From assembly GCF_004793975.1 (NCBI RefSeq), contig NZ_SRYB01000001.1, positions 124,001 to 188,000 of the forward strand: a stretch of DNA of 64,000 nucleotides, in the 5' to 3' direction. Shown here in pieces: positions 24,603 to 32,150 of this stretch. This DNA is from Lepagella muris (GTDB lineage: Bacteria; Bacteroidota; Bacteroidia; Bacteroidales; Muribaculaceae). Every line of letters begins with the position of its first letter. The stretch's first letter is position 1. The notes under the pieces were generated by a model. That model made no database searches, had not been told where the DNA came from, and worked only from the letters and a program-made list of their open reading frames with translations. The position numbers were made by a program, and so were the translations under genes.

Positions 24603-24626
24603 CCAGATATGAAACTCAAGAATAGG

Positions 24627-26084
24627 CTATGCGCTTATAGGCTTTTTCGGAATGTTGACAACCGGCTCAGACGGATTCTTTTCTTCATTGTCGGAATCGG
24701 ATTTCTTCTGCTGTTCTTTCAGGGCAGCCGCAGCCAACAGGCGTTCCACCTCCTGCTCCGGAGCATCGGTAAGGGATAGCATGGTGACGGCAGTTTCCAA
24801 CGAAACAAGACCAGCCTGATACAGACTTGCGATGGATTGCCATTTTGCCTGTTTGTCATCAGCGAATGGTTCCGCAAATTCAAATTTTATCTTGAGAGAC
24901 TCAAGAGCGGCCCGCTTGTCAGGATAGAGATAGGCGAGTATGGCGATTACGATATTGCGGAATCGTCCGATAAGCTCCTCATACACCTCTTTGCGGTTGT
25001 CGCGCTTGATGAATCCAAGAATGAAAGCATTGCGGATTGCGACACCGGAAAGTGTGCCGAAACCTTTCATCGCCTCAGTATCGAAGTCAGGCGTGAATGT
25101 GTCAAAGAGGATGCTCTTATGCAGGTCATTCTTCTCGGCATCGCGTGTTTCGGAAGCCATCGGGGGATTGATGTATTCAAATTTGGATTTTTCACCGGTC
25201 AACTGAATCAGCTTGCCCGGCTTGTTGGGGTCAACCATCGTCTGAACGACATCGGCGGTCGCTGCTGCGATTGGGTCGGAGAAGTAGTTGTTGGTGTCGC
25301 CGGTCTTACTGTCAAGCATCTCCTCGCGGTTGATGCGCTGTTCCGCACCGTCCCATGCTTTAGGCTGCTGAAAATAGACCATATTGATTTTGCCGGTGGG
25401 ATTTGGAAAGATTTCGACCTCCCATCCCATTCTGCCTTTCTTGCAGAAAGCGAGAATGTCGGCAGTCTGAAAATCCCAATGCTGGATGGTGCGATTGCCC
25501 TCGTTGGTAGTGTATCCGTATGCACAAACGGTCATATTGCCTATTGTGTCAAACAAGGGGCGCAGTCTGTATCCGGTGGAACGTGCCAAGACATTCATCT
25601 TCACCTTGCGCTCGCCAGTACGGTCATCACGGTAGATGTGGCATATAAGTGCGGATTCAGTTTCCGCACCGGCAAGGCGTTTAGCCTTTCTGATACGGGA
25701 GTTGAAATACTGCTCATCCAGAAAGTCGGTGAAGAGCTTATACGCTTCGTCATCACCCTCTTCTTTCTTCCAAAGGATAGGATTGCCAAGAAGAAAGAAA
25801 AGCTCTATCTCATTGATGTATCGCGCACGGGTTCGCGGAAGTTTCTCCGTGATATAAGGGTCATCGCCTTTTCTGTACTTGTTGGGCCGCTTCATCACAT
25901 CGTGGGTCTGCGGATTGTATTCCTTGATGGCTTCATCGACTTCATCATCGCGGTTCTGGAGCATCTCAAGCGCACGGCTGATGTCCTTATCCTGCAAAAG
26001 CTGATATAGGCTTCTGTTCACACCGAATGAGTTCAGTGTGAGGTTGCGGAAGTATGTAAGAATCTGCTGTAAATAGTTATTCAT
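24627..26084 (-). CDS. Portal protein
   Basis: 485 residues in the SPP1 gp6-like portal pattern. It has a helical N-terminus and early segments KRPNKYRKGDDPYITEKL and NEIELFFLLGNPILWKK. Later come the conserved helix LSGVAIRNAFILGFIKRDNR and a C-terminal helix LVSLETAVTMLSLTDAPEQE. The dodecameric portal is the DNA entry channel of the capsid. It directly follows the large terminase gene. Confidence 0.9.
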   Translation of the reverse strand: MNNYLQQILTYFRNLTLNSFGVNRSLYQLLQDKDISRALEMLQNRDDEVDEAIKEYNPQTHDVMKRPNKYRKGDDPYITEKLPRTRARYINEIELFFLLGNPILWKKEEGDDEAYKLFTDFLDEQYFNSRIRKAKRLAGAETESALICHIYRDDRTGERKVKMNVLARSTGYRLRPLFDTIGNMTVCAYGYTTNEGNRTIQHWDFQTADILAFCKKGRMGWEVEIFPNPTGKINMVYFQQPKAWDGAEQRINREEMLDSKTGDTNNYFSDPIAAATADVVQTMVDPNKPGKLIQLTGEKSKFEYINPPMASETRDAEKNDLHKSILFDTFTPDFDTEAMKGFGTLSGVAIRNAFILGFIKRDNRKEVYEELIGRFRNIVIAILAYLYPDKRAALESLKIKFEFAEPFADDKQAKWQSIASLYQAGLVSLETAVTMLSLTDAPEQEVERLLAAAALKEQQKKSDSDNEEKNPSEPVVNIPKKPISA

Positions 26085-26095
26085 ATCTGGTGATG

Positions 26096-27394
26096 TTAAT
26101 ATATTCCTAAATCTGATTTCTTTACTTTCTTCGGCTTGATTATCTTGCCCAAGATGCGACCGAGGATGTAGTATCTTGTCGCGTCGATGCTATGGTTAAA
26201 GGCATCTATCGGAACGTTTATGAAATTGCCGTCCTTGTCTTTATCCCATACATAGTTCCGCAATTCTTCCTGTACGTTCAGCGACCGCCTCGTGACATAG
26301 ATGTTGTCAAAGGATTTCATCTTTTCAATGCCAGCGATGATGCTTCCAGCCGGTTTCGCCACCGGGTAGATGATGACACCACCCAGTGCGATTTCATCAA
26401 TCAGTCGCGGGTCTGCGCTGTCTGCGAATACGAATGAATCATCTTCGTTTAATGCCTTTATCAGTTCGGAAGACAGCATCCCGGTCTTGTAGAATTGCTC
26501 GTCGATGTAAAGGTCATTATTCAGGATACCGCACTTCACACACGCGCTCACATCATTGGAATAACCGAAGTCAAGACCACGCGCCACGTTCTTGCAGTTT
26601 TTCGGAAACTCGTTGACTATGCCCCATTTCTTGAAGACCGCACCCTCAGCGACATCTGCCCATTGACCCATGAAGATGTGGGCGTATCGTTCCGGATTGC
26701 GCTTCTTCATCTCCTGCGCTTGCTTGATGAACTCTTCCGAAAGGTTTTTTATATTGTCAAGATAGGTCGTATGGATGTGAAGCACTTGCGGATGCGTGGA
26801 AATCTGGACCGGCACACCATCATAGTAAACTATCTTGTGGGTGTCCTTGATGTATTTCTGATAGATGAAGTGATTGCTGTCAGTCGGATTCATGATGATG
26901 ATAATCCGATTCTGAATACCGGGCTGACGTATGGAAAAGGCGATTGTTTCAAATTCGCGGTCAGAAGTCCATTCTTCCGCCTCATCGCATACAAATGTGG
27001 TGATTCCGTGAATTGATTTCAATTTGGCGGTCTGATTACCGGATGATGTCTTGATACCACGGAACATGATACGGCTGCCGGTCATCTTATTCACGATGTC
27101 CGTCTTTGTTGTGTGGAAATATCTCGTTGTGCCGTCAAGCTCTATCTTTTCAAGAAACTCAGGGATTACGGAAATATTCGCACTGGTCATCGTGTATCGG
27201 GTATAAAGAATCTTATGCACAATCTTATCTGCATCCGATTTGGAAAAACCCCTGCGCTTCAATTCAAATGAAAGGCGTTGTATGAAATCACCGATTCCAA
27301 AAGATTTACCTGAGCCACGACCCCCAGTGACAAGAATCACGAAATGTTCCTTGTCTGTATAGAGTGGGTAGTATATCTCATGGTTGATAATCAT
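26096..27394 (-). CDS. terL: Terminase large subunit
   Basis: 432 residues. The Walker A motif GGRGSGKS lies near residue 24, and the Walker B-like segment TTFVCDEAEEW near residue 135. IIMNPT follows, and the nuclease-domain acidic residues sit in ARGLDFGYSNDVSACV and FVFADSADPRLIDE. It is the DNA-packaging ATPase/nuclease motor docking on the portal. It overlaps the small-terminase gene by 4 nt. Confidence 0.95.
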   Translation of the reverse strand: MIINHEIYYPLYTDKEHFVILVTGGRGSGKSFGIGDFIQRLSFELKRRGFSKSDADKIVHKILYTRYTMTSANISVIPEFLEKIELDGTTRYFHTTKTDIVNKMTGSRIMFRGIKTSSGNQTAKLKSIHGITTFVCDEAEEWTSDREFETIAFSIRQPGIQNRIIIIMNPTDSNHFIYQKYIKDTHKIVYYDGVPVQISTHPQVLHIHTTYLDNIKNLSEEFIKQAQEMKKRNPERYAHIFMGQWADVAEGAVFKKWGIVNEFPKNCKNVARGLDFGYSNDVSACVKCGILNNDLYIDEQFYKTGMLSSELIKALNEDDSFVFADSADPRLIDEIALGGVIIYPVAKPAGSIIAGIEKMKSFDNIYVTRRSLNVQEELRNYVWDKDKDGNFINVPIDAFNHSIDATRYYILGRILGKIIKPKKVKKSDLGIY

Positions 27395-28065
27395 AATTCC
27401 GGCTCGTCATTCTTACGTTTGTGTTCCACTTCTTTTCTTATCCAGCTTTCAATATCGATTCCCTGCTCAATATCTGTGGGGATGCCTGTGTCTTCTTCCT
27501 TGACGATGGGATTCTCGCCATATCCATACTTCCTTCCTGTCGTATTCAAGTAGAAGCGCATCATCCATTCCGATGGGAAACGATTCCATCCCTTAAACTC
27601 ATCCTTACCTTTGACCCCACCCAGCGCAAGGATGCGACCGGCTAAGTCAAGCTGTTCCAAAAATTCAAGGTCACGTTCTGCCATTATGTCCGCGAACATC
27701 GGCTCTTGAGCAATCCATGACTGCAATTTCGTCCAGCCGATTCCGAATTTCTTCATAAGGGCTGTCCGCTTCCCCTTACATTCTGCCCAGACTTCCGCAA
27801 ACAAAGCCGGTGACGGCATATCTGCGCCCTGCTCACGCGCACGCGCACGGGCAGACTCCAATGTGCTTGAAATTTTTTTGCTACGCCTTTTTGCTTCATC
27901 AAACTGCCAGCGACTGATATTGAGTTTATCGGCTATTTCGGTGTCATAGAATCCATCATAAGCCAACTGCTCGATGCGAGAAAGCAATTCCGTATCCTCA
28001 AGGTTAATATCGGATATGGATACTTTCTTGCGTGTCACATCGTTGCTAATTCGCTTCTTCGGCAT
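27391..28065 (-). CDS. Terminase small subunit-like protein
   Basis: 224 residues with an N-terminal helix-turn-helix (YDGFYDTEIADKLNISRWQF) and a second HTH-like segment (MKKFGIGWTKLQSWIAQ), followed by a charged C-terminus. Position immediately before terL fits DNA recognition for packaging. Confidence 0.75.
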   Translation of the reverse strand: MPKKRISNDVTRKKVSISDINLEDTELLSRIEQLAYDGFYDTEIADKLNISRWQFDEAKRRSKKISSTLESARARAREQGADMPSPALFAEVWAECKGKRTALMKKFGIGWTKLQSWIAQEPMFADIMAERDLEFLEQLDLAGRILALGGVKGKDEFKGWNRFPSEWMMRFYLNTTGRKYGYGENPIVKEEDTGIPTDIEQGIDIESWIRKEVEHKRKNDEPEL

Positions 28066-28100
28066 TGTCGTAATGATGAAAATGAGAATTTATACTAAGC

Positions 28101-28167
28101 TGCGTGTGCGGGAGTCGAACCCTGCTATTTCCGCTATGCGGCGAGATGACCGATTCTCTAACACGCA
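28101..28167 (-). tRNA. tRNA-like element with abnormal anticodon arm
   Basis: TGCGTGT pairs with ACACGCA (7-bp acceptor stem). A D-arm GAGA-8 nt-TCTC and a T-arm with GGGTTCGACTCCC follow the tRNA plan. The anticodon arm is abnormal: CCGC-ATA-GCGG, with only a three-base loop, and the T-stem carries a bulged A. About six nucleotides are missing compared with a normal tRNA. CCA is not encoded. It may be a degenerate tRNA, a tRNA mimic or an RNA-processing element. It overlaps the 3' end of the 28158-28484 ORF. Confidence 0.5.
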
Positions 28168-28484
28168 CGTCTGAATGAAATCAGAATTTCTATTTGTGCC
28201 CCCCCCAGTGCATTTTTCAGACCCATATAGGTTGAGCGGGCATATTGACGGTTAGCCATTCTGCTTACATTTTTATAGTTCAGGATAGGCTCGCCATGTA
28301 CGTTACGAGGGGAATTTGCGCGGTCGCGAGCATACTGTCGGGTCGCTTGAATGTTGCTGATGTACCGATTGCCAACACTGATGGCTCGCTCTCGTCTTGC
28401 TTGGCTGACATTCCGATTGGAATAAATGCGGAACATCTGATTGCTGATTTCAGCTGCTGATTTGGTTCTTTGCTTTTTTTTAAC
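28158..28484 (-). CDS. Small basic protein, probable GTT start
   Basis: The first ATG (28436) is late; the frame is open upstream to GTT at 28482-28484 in the context CCGA-GTT-AAA (GAGTTA). The product starts with K/R-rich residues (KKKQRTKSAAEISNQMFRIY) and is very basic. Near the end, LKNALGG is encoded across a run of eight G (28199-28206 on the plus strand as C). As written, translation continues past GG into a sequence overlapping the tRNA-like element. With seven G it would stop two codons later (TAG at 28190), giving a GG-ending protein like its two paralogues. Possibly a capsid-internal or DNA-binding protein. Confidence 0.6.
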   Translation of the reverse strand, partial: VKKKQRTKSAAEISNQMFRIYSNRNVSQARRERAISVGNRYISNIQATRQYARDRANSPRNVHGEPILNYKNVSRMANRQYARSTYMGLKNALGGAQIEILISFRRAC

Positions 28485-28529
28485 TCGGCTATATGTGTTA
28501 AAGATTGAAGATTCATCAAGCCGCCACTA

Positions 28530-28817
28530 TCAAGCAACGGCCTGATGGTAACTGAAATTTCTCATTTGCCCCCCGGTAGCGGTGCGTAATGCTTGGAACA
28601 TATTACCATTGGCTCGACCTACCATATTATAGTATCGGTCTTTCGTGGATGGTGAAGCGTTCATATCGCCAATACGCTGTCGTAATGATTGTGCGCGATT
28701 GTGAATTGCTACTTGACTTTTGGAATACCCAAGTGTCCCAGACATCATATTCTGGTCACGGTAGTTTCCAGTGTAGAAAGCCATTGTTCTGTTTGATGGT
28801 GTTCTTTTGCGTCTAAC
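28530..28817 (-). CDS. Small basic protein, GTT start
   Basis: An in-frame TGA (28818-28820) is followed directly by GTT (28815-28817), in the context CTGA-GTT-AGA. From there 95 codons run to the stop. An ATG occurs only 12 codons later at 28784. The GTT start adds a basic N-terminus (RRKRTPSNRT). The protein is basic throughout and carries FQALRTATGGQM near its end, a pattern shared with 28158-28484 and 31197-31385. It lies in the packaging/lysis transcript. A virion or DNA-binding role is inferred. Confidence 0.65.
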   Translation of the reverse strand, partial: VRRKRTPSNRTMAFYTGNYRDQNMMSGTLGYSKSQVAIHNRAQSLRQRIGDMNASPSTKDRYYNMVGRANGNMFQALRTATGGQMRNFSYHQAVA

Positions 28818-28841
28818 TCAGCTGATGTTTTTAAGGATTAT

Positions 28842-28870
28842 GGTCAGCCGGGGTGTGAATCCGACTGACC
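28842..28870. terminator. Hairpin upstream of the 28530-28817 gene
   Basis: GGTCAG-C-CGG and CCG-A-CTGACC form a 9-bp stem with one mismatch around a 9-nt loop, in the 77-nt gap after the endolysin gene. No T-run follows, so it is more likely an mRNA processing or stability hairpin than a terminator. Confidence 0.45.
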
Positions 28871-28894
28871 GATTTATGATTGATGGCTAAGGGT

Positions 28895-29488
28895 TCAATC
28901 GTATTTCAGACCGGTGAATGTGATGTCATTGATGCGTCGCGTCCAGCCTTTGATGAATTTCTTTTGGCTCGGCTTCCTTGCAACGATGTCATTCACGAAC
29001 TTAATTCTCGCGTTGTGGATTTCGTCGAAAAGACTTTTGGGGTCGCTTGCGTTCAATGCCGCCATAGTCTTTGGGCCTACAACACCATCCTGCTTCACAC
29101 CGAGGATGCGCTGCGGTATCTTGATGCCACTGCTTCCGCTTGCCCATACCCAATCGACAAGAATGTTCGCAAGGGGCTGACTCTTGATTTCGTCCGCTTT
29201 CCACTTATCCCAGAAAAGCGTCTTGAGGACATCGCGCCACTGTTCATAGGAAATGTTGCGGAGTCTTGTGACTGTGGGAACGGGATAGCCCTTTGACCGA
29301 CAATAAGCCTTGAATGTGCCTATTGTGATGCCGCACATAGTCGCGCCTCCTGCATCGTCGGGGTCGTTAGCAAATCCGGTCTTCCTTGCCTGTTCAAAAA
29401 TCTGAGCCGGGGGAAGATTCAGATAGCGTTTGTTCACCCCGGTTTCAAAGTGAAGAAAGAAAGGTATGATTTCGTCTATTTTTGCCAT
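28895..29488 (-). CDS. Endolysin: glycosyl hydrolase 108 family N-acetylmuramidase
   Basis: 197 residues. The N-terminal catalytic region reads IIPFFLHFETGVNKRYLNLP, with the catalytic-type Glu, then DAGGATMCGITIGTFKAYCR. A C-terminal peptidoglycan-binding-3-like part follows, with GVKQDGVVGPKTMAALNASD. This is the GH108/PG_binding_3 lysozyme layout. It cleaves host peptidoglycan at lysis. No signal peptide or adjacent holin is evident. Confidence 0.9.
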   Translation of the reverse strand: MAKIDEIIPFFLHFETGVNKRYLNLPPAQIFEQARKTGFANDPDDAGGATMCGITIGTFKAYCRSKGYPVPTVTRLRNISYEQWRDVLKTLFWDKWKADEIKSQPLANILVDWVWASGSSGIKIPQRILGVKQDGVVGPKTMAALNASDPKSLFDEIHNARIKFVNDIVARKPSQKKFIKGWTRRINDITFTGLKYD

Positions 29489-29506
29489 AGTAAGTATTGT
29501 TAAGGA

Positions 29507-30424
29507 TTATTCGTATTCGTCATCATCGCCAAACTCCAACTTACGTTGAAATTCCTCGCCATTGACATATTTTGCCATTGGGTCAAAGCCGTATTCTTCC
29601 ATAAACCGCACTTTCTCGCTTGGTGTCTTGAAGCTGATGACAACATAGGACAGCATACCGCCATCCTTATCGACATCGTTCTGGCTTGCTATGCGGTCTT
29701 TGATTTTCTGCACCTCGTTGTGCCGGGCTATCTGATTCGCTTCATTATCGGAATAGAAATCAGTAGAGCGGTCTAACTTGTGATTCTCGCCGCTTTCCTT
29801 TGTCATTTCATCGTGGATTGCAAGGTCTTGACGCTCTCCGACAACCGATTCCTTTGACCAGTCCTTATTTTCGGTTTGACCGGGTGCTGACGGTTCTGAT
29901 TCGGATTCAGATGTTATTTCCGTTTCTATGCCGTCTTCGTCATCATCGCCAAAGCCGAAATCCATATTGTCGAAATCGCCATAATCGCCCAGACCGAGAA
30001 TCTGCAAATCCATATCCTCAAATCCAGCGTTCACATAGTCTATTTCCGATAAAAGGGAGCGTAGCATATCGTCATCGTATGTACCCTGAACCGCCTTATT
30101 GTTCATAAAGAGATTCTGCTCCTTTTCCGTCTTTTCGTCGAAGTCAACGACCTCCACGCGAAATTCATAATCGTTATCGCCCGTTTCAGGGTTATAGCGA
30201 TTGACTGCATCCATGATGCTGACTTTCTGATGCCCGGATACAAGGTTGCCGGTGCGAATGTTCCAAACGACACCGCCAAGCAACCCCACAGTCTGCATAT
30301 TCTTCTTGAGCTTCTTTCGTGCATCCTCGCTTATGACACGCGGATTGTAGGAAGCAAACTGAATTTCGCTTCTTCTGACCGTGCGCTGCTCTGCTTGTTT
30401 TATCTTGTTTTCCTTTGTCTTCAT
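29507..30424 (-). CDS. ParB-like nuclease domain protein
   Basis: 305 residues. Residues about 17-115 match the ParB N-terminal/sulfiredoxin-like fold: SEIQFASYNPRVISEDARKK, then GGVVWNIRTGNLVSGHQKVS, with the GHQ motif in place of GERR/GHR. The remainder is acidic and unrecognised. It overlaps the PAPS-reductase gene by one base. This ParB/PAPS-reductase pair beside terminase genes recurs in phages, and the pair is thought to act on nucleic acid or nucleotides. The exact role is unknown. Confidence 0.85.
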   Translation of the reverse strand: MKTKENKIKQAEQRTVRRSEIQFASYNPRVISEDARKKLKKNMQTVGLLGGVVWNIRTGNLVSGHQKVSIMDAVNRYNPETGDNDYEFRVEVVDFDEKTEKEQNLFMNNKAVQGTYDDDMLRSLLSEIDYVNAGFEDMDLQILGLGDYGDFDNMDFGFGDDDEDGIETEITSESESEPSAPGQTENKDWSKESVVGERQDLAIHDEMTKESGENHKLDRSTDFYSDNEANQIARHNEVQKIKDRIASQNDVDKDGGMLSYVVISFKTPSEKVRFMEEYGFDPMAKYVNGEEFQRKLEFGDDDEYE

Positions 30425-31185
30425 TATTCCGCTTCTGATTCGGTTTCTATACGCTTGATGATTTCAAGGACTTCTTTCTCCTGACCATGAGGCAGGATGC
30501 CGTTTTCGTAGTCAAAGATAAGTTTCTCGCAGAATGGGAACTCGCGCACCGTGCGCTGATAATCCCGTGGGAATCTTTGACGCAGGATAAGCAAGGAGCG
30601 CAAATCCACACCGAAGCCCTGACTCACATCTTTGGGATTGTAAACGAAAGGCTTGATAAGATTCCGCATTTCGATGTATTTCAGAACCTCCTTGTTTGTC
30701 CATATCGCCAACGGATAGACCATGCCTTTTTCCGTGATGTATGTTCCGTTCCGTTTCTTGAATGTCAGAAGACGCATACGCTTCATATAGCCATCTACGC
30801 CTTTCATGCCACTGAAAGCCCACTTGATGTCGGTTTCCTGACGCACCATTTCTTCAACTTCACCGACTTTGCGCGGCTTAATGTCGGGATTGCCCTCGCC
30901 GAACTGAAAGAATCCGTATTTGTCGTAATAGTCGCGCTGATAGTGCTTAATCTGACGTATCTCAACATTGGGATATTTCTTAATCGCCCATGCAAGATAA
31001 GGCTTAACGTGGTCAAGACCCGGCACAAGCCACATATAATAGCAGATGACTTTCTTGAATACCGGGGATAGCATATCAAGCAATGCGATGCCATCCTTTC
31101 CACCGGCTGAATAAAATAAAACGGCAGTATCCGTCTTTTGACGGATACCCCGGATTATCTGCATAGTTTCTTCGTACTTGGTCAT
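30424..31185 (-). CDS. Phosphoadenosine phosphosulfate reductase family protein
   Basis: 253 residues with the PP-loop-like motif FYSAGGKDGIALLD (SGGKDS variant) near residue 26 and a C-terminal PAPS-reductase-type segment ending CEKLIFDYENGILP. The family activates substrates with ATP and includes DndC of DNA phosphorothioation and tRNA-modifying enzymes. No dndD/E is seen, so phosphorothioation is not supported. It is coupled to the ParB-like gene. Confidence 0.85.
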   Translation of the reverse strand: MTKYEETMQIIRGIRQKTDTAVLFYSAGGKDGIALLDMLSPVFKKVICYYMWLVPGLDHVKPYLAWAIKKYPNVEIRQIKHYQRDYYDKYGFFQFGEGNPDIKPRKVGEVEEMVRQETDIKWAFSGMKGVDGYMKRMRLLTFKKRNGTYITEKGMVYPLAIWTNKEVLKYIEMRNLIKPFVYNPKDVSQGFGVDLRSLLILRQRFPRDYQRTVREFPFCEKLIFDYENGILPHGQEKEVLEIIKRIETESEAE

Positions 31186-31196
31186 AAGGTGTTGCG

Positions 31197-31385
31197 TTAG
31201 CCTGTTGCACCACCTGCGACGCGGAATGCCATACGGAGGTCTTGACGTCGCTGTTCACGACTTCCGAGCTGGCTTCTTCCTTCTATCACTCCCGCCGCAG
31301 TACGACGGGCTACAAGGCGACCACCTGCACCGGCACCATTCATGTTCCGACGGGGGCCATAGTTGTTGTTGATTCTTCTCTGAAC
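31197..31385 (-). CDS. Small Arg/Gly-rich protein, GTT start
   Basis: In-frame TGA (31386-31388) is followed directly by GTT (31383-31385), in the context CTGA-GTT-CAG. 62 residues follow to TAA at 31197. An ATG is present only at codon 15. The peptide starts QRRINNNYGPRRNMNGAGAG and ends MAFRVAGGATG, so it is strongly basic and glycine-rich, with a GG end like two other small GTT-start ORFs. Three in-frame stops upstream (31413-31415, 31398-31400, 31386-31388) exclude readthrough from the ASCH-like gene. Role unknown; a virion protein is plausible. Confidence 0.6.
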   Translation of the reverse strand, partial: VQRRINNNYGPRRNMNGAGAGGRLVARRTAAGVIEGRSQLGSREQRRQDLRMAFRVAGGATG

Positions 31386-31412
31386 TCAGCGATTGTTTTA
31401 AAGGGTGGATAA

Positions 31413-31784
31413 TTATTCGGATACGTTTTCGGTGGCGATGATGTCACCCAGTGTGTACCACACCTGACAAACATAATACTCGTTGCCGTTTTCCTCAAAG
31501 GTCAGGTCATTGCCATTCTCGTCAGTCAGAACGACAAACTCAGATGACTTGACTTCTATGGTCAGACGTGGAGCATCCTTTTTGCGACCGCAGACGAATT
31601 GAAGCGCATCGTAATGAACCGGTGTGACGATTGTAACGTCTTCACCGTTATTATCCGTTTTGTCTTCTTCAATTACATACTTCTTTGCGTTGTTGGGATA
31701 GACGTAGCGTTTCTCAACCGTCTCTTCGCCTTTCAGAATAGCCTGAAAGTGCTTTTTGTTGGTGTGTAGGGTTAACTGTTCCAT
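31413..31784 (-). CDS. ASCH-domain-like protein
   Basis: 123 residues. HTNKKHFQAILKGEETVEKR and the strand order with a terminal YYVCQVWYTLGDI resemble ASCH/PUA-like beta-barrel domains, which bind RNA or modified bases. It lies 31 nt downstream of the initiator-like tRNA and is probably co-transcribed with it. The ASCH assignment is moderate. Confidence 0.55.
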   Translation of the reverse strand: MEQLTLHTNKKHFQAILKGEETVEKRYVYPNNAKKYVIEEDKTDNNGEDVTIVTPVHYDALQFVCGRKKDAPRLTIEVKSSEFVVLTDENGNDLTFEENGNEYYVCQVWYTLGDIIATENVSE

Positions 31785-31815
31785 CGTTTTTAGTAGTGAA
31801 AGTTTATTTGATTAG

Positions 31816-31888
31816 TGGCGGGTGTCAGACTCGAACTGACGACCTCCAGCAAGTTAAACTGGCGAGCTACCAACTGCTCCAACCCGCG
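31816..31888 (-). tRNA. Initiator-type tRNA with anticodon AAC (reads GUU)
   Basis: A 73-nt cloverleaf: acceptor CGCGGGT/ACCCGCC, D-arm GAGC-AGTTGGTA-GCTC, anticodon arm CCAGT-TTAACTT-GCTGG, variable AGGTC, T-arm GTCAG-TTCGAGT-CTGAC, discriminator A73, CCA not encoded. Initiator hallmarks are present: positions 1 and 72 (C,C) cannot pair, G2:C71, C3:G70 and G4:C69 are the known Fmt determinants, and A11:T24 replaces the elongator pattern. The three G:C pairs of the initiator anticodon stem are absent. Anticodon is A34-A35-C36, cognate to GUU. T37 is unusual, since elongators and initiators carry a purine there. A35, C36 and A73 are valine identity elements, so it may be charged with valine. 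Confidence 0.85.
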
Positions 31889-31980
31889 ATGTTTCATAAC
31901 GCTAAATTAAGCATAATCTGGCACTATAAAACATTTCGGTGTCTATCTCTTACGACCTATCACACAAAGTCGTAAATGGG

Positions 31981-32109
31981 TCATTTACCGCCATCAGTCC
32001 AGACTCTAAGGGTTTTCAGACCAATGCCCTTGCATTTGATTCCCTGCTTCATAAACTCAAGGGCTGCGGCAAATGCCTCTTCAAAACTATTGTATTCAAT
32101 GGTCTTCAT
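31981..32109 (-). CDS. Small hypothetical protein, 42 aa
   Basis: ATG at 32107-32109 opens 43 codons. Starts MKTIEYNSFEEAFAAALEFM, amphipathic helix, then basic strand LKTLRVWTDGGK. Its stop is about 90 nt upstream of the tRNA. That gap contains TTACGAC/GTCGTAA (7-bp inverted repeat) but no clear promoter. Confidence 0.45.
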   Translation of the reverse strand: MKTIEYNSFEEAFAAALEFMKQGIKCKGIGLKTLRVWTDGGK

Positions 32110-32150
32110 GTCAAAAAGATTTTTCAAGTTCCGTATTGTCGATTATTTCT

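Noticed and set aside
24837..26009. 390-codon plus-strand ORF inside the portal gene
   Set aside because: It is the antisense of a well-supported portal gene; coding signals and family features are on the minus strand.
30424..31185. DNA phosphorothioation (dnd) operon
   Set aside because: Only a PAPS-reductase-like protein is present; no dndB, D, E or cysteine desulfurase is visible.
31816..31888. Suppressor tRNA (TTA or TAA anticodon) and stop-codon recoding
   Set aside because: Shifting the anticodon to TTA or TAA breaks the stem; TAA, TAG and TGA all end genes normally across the window.
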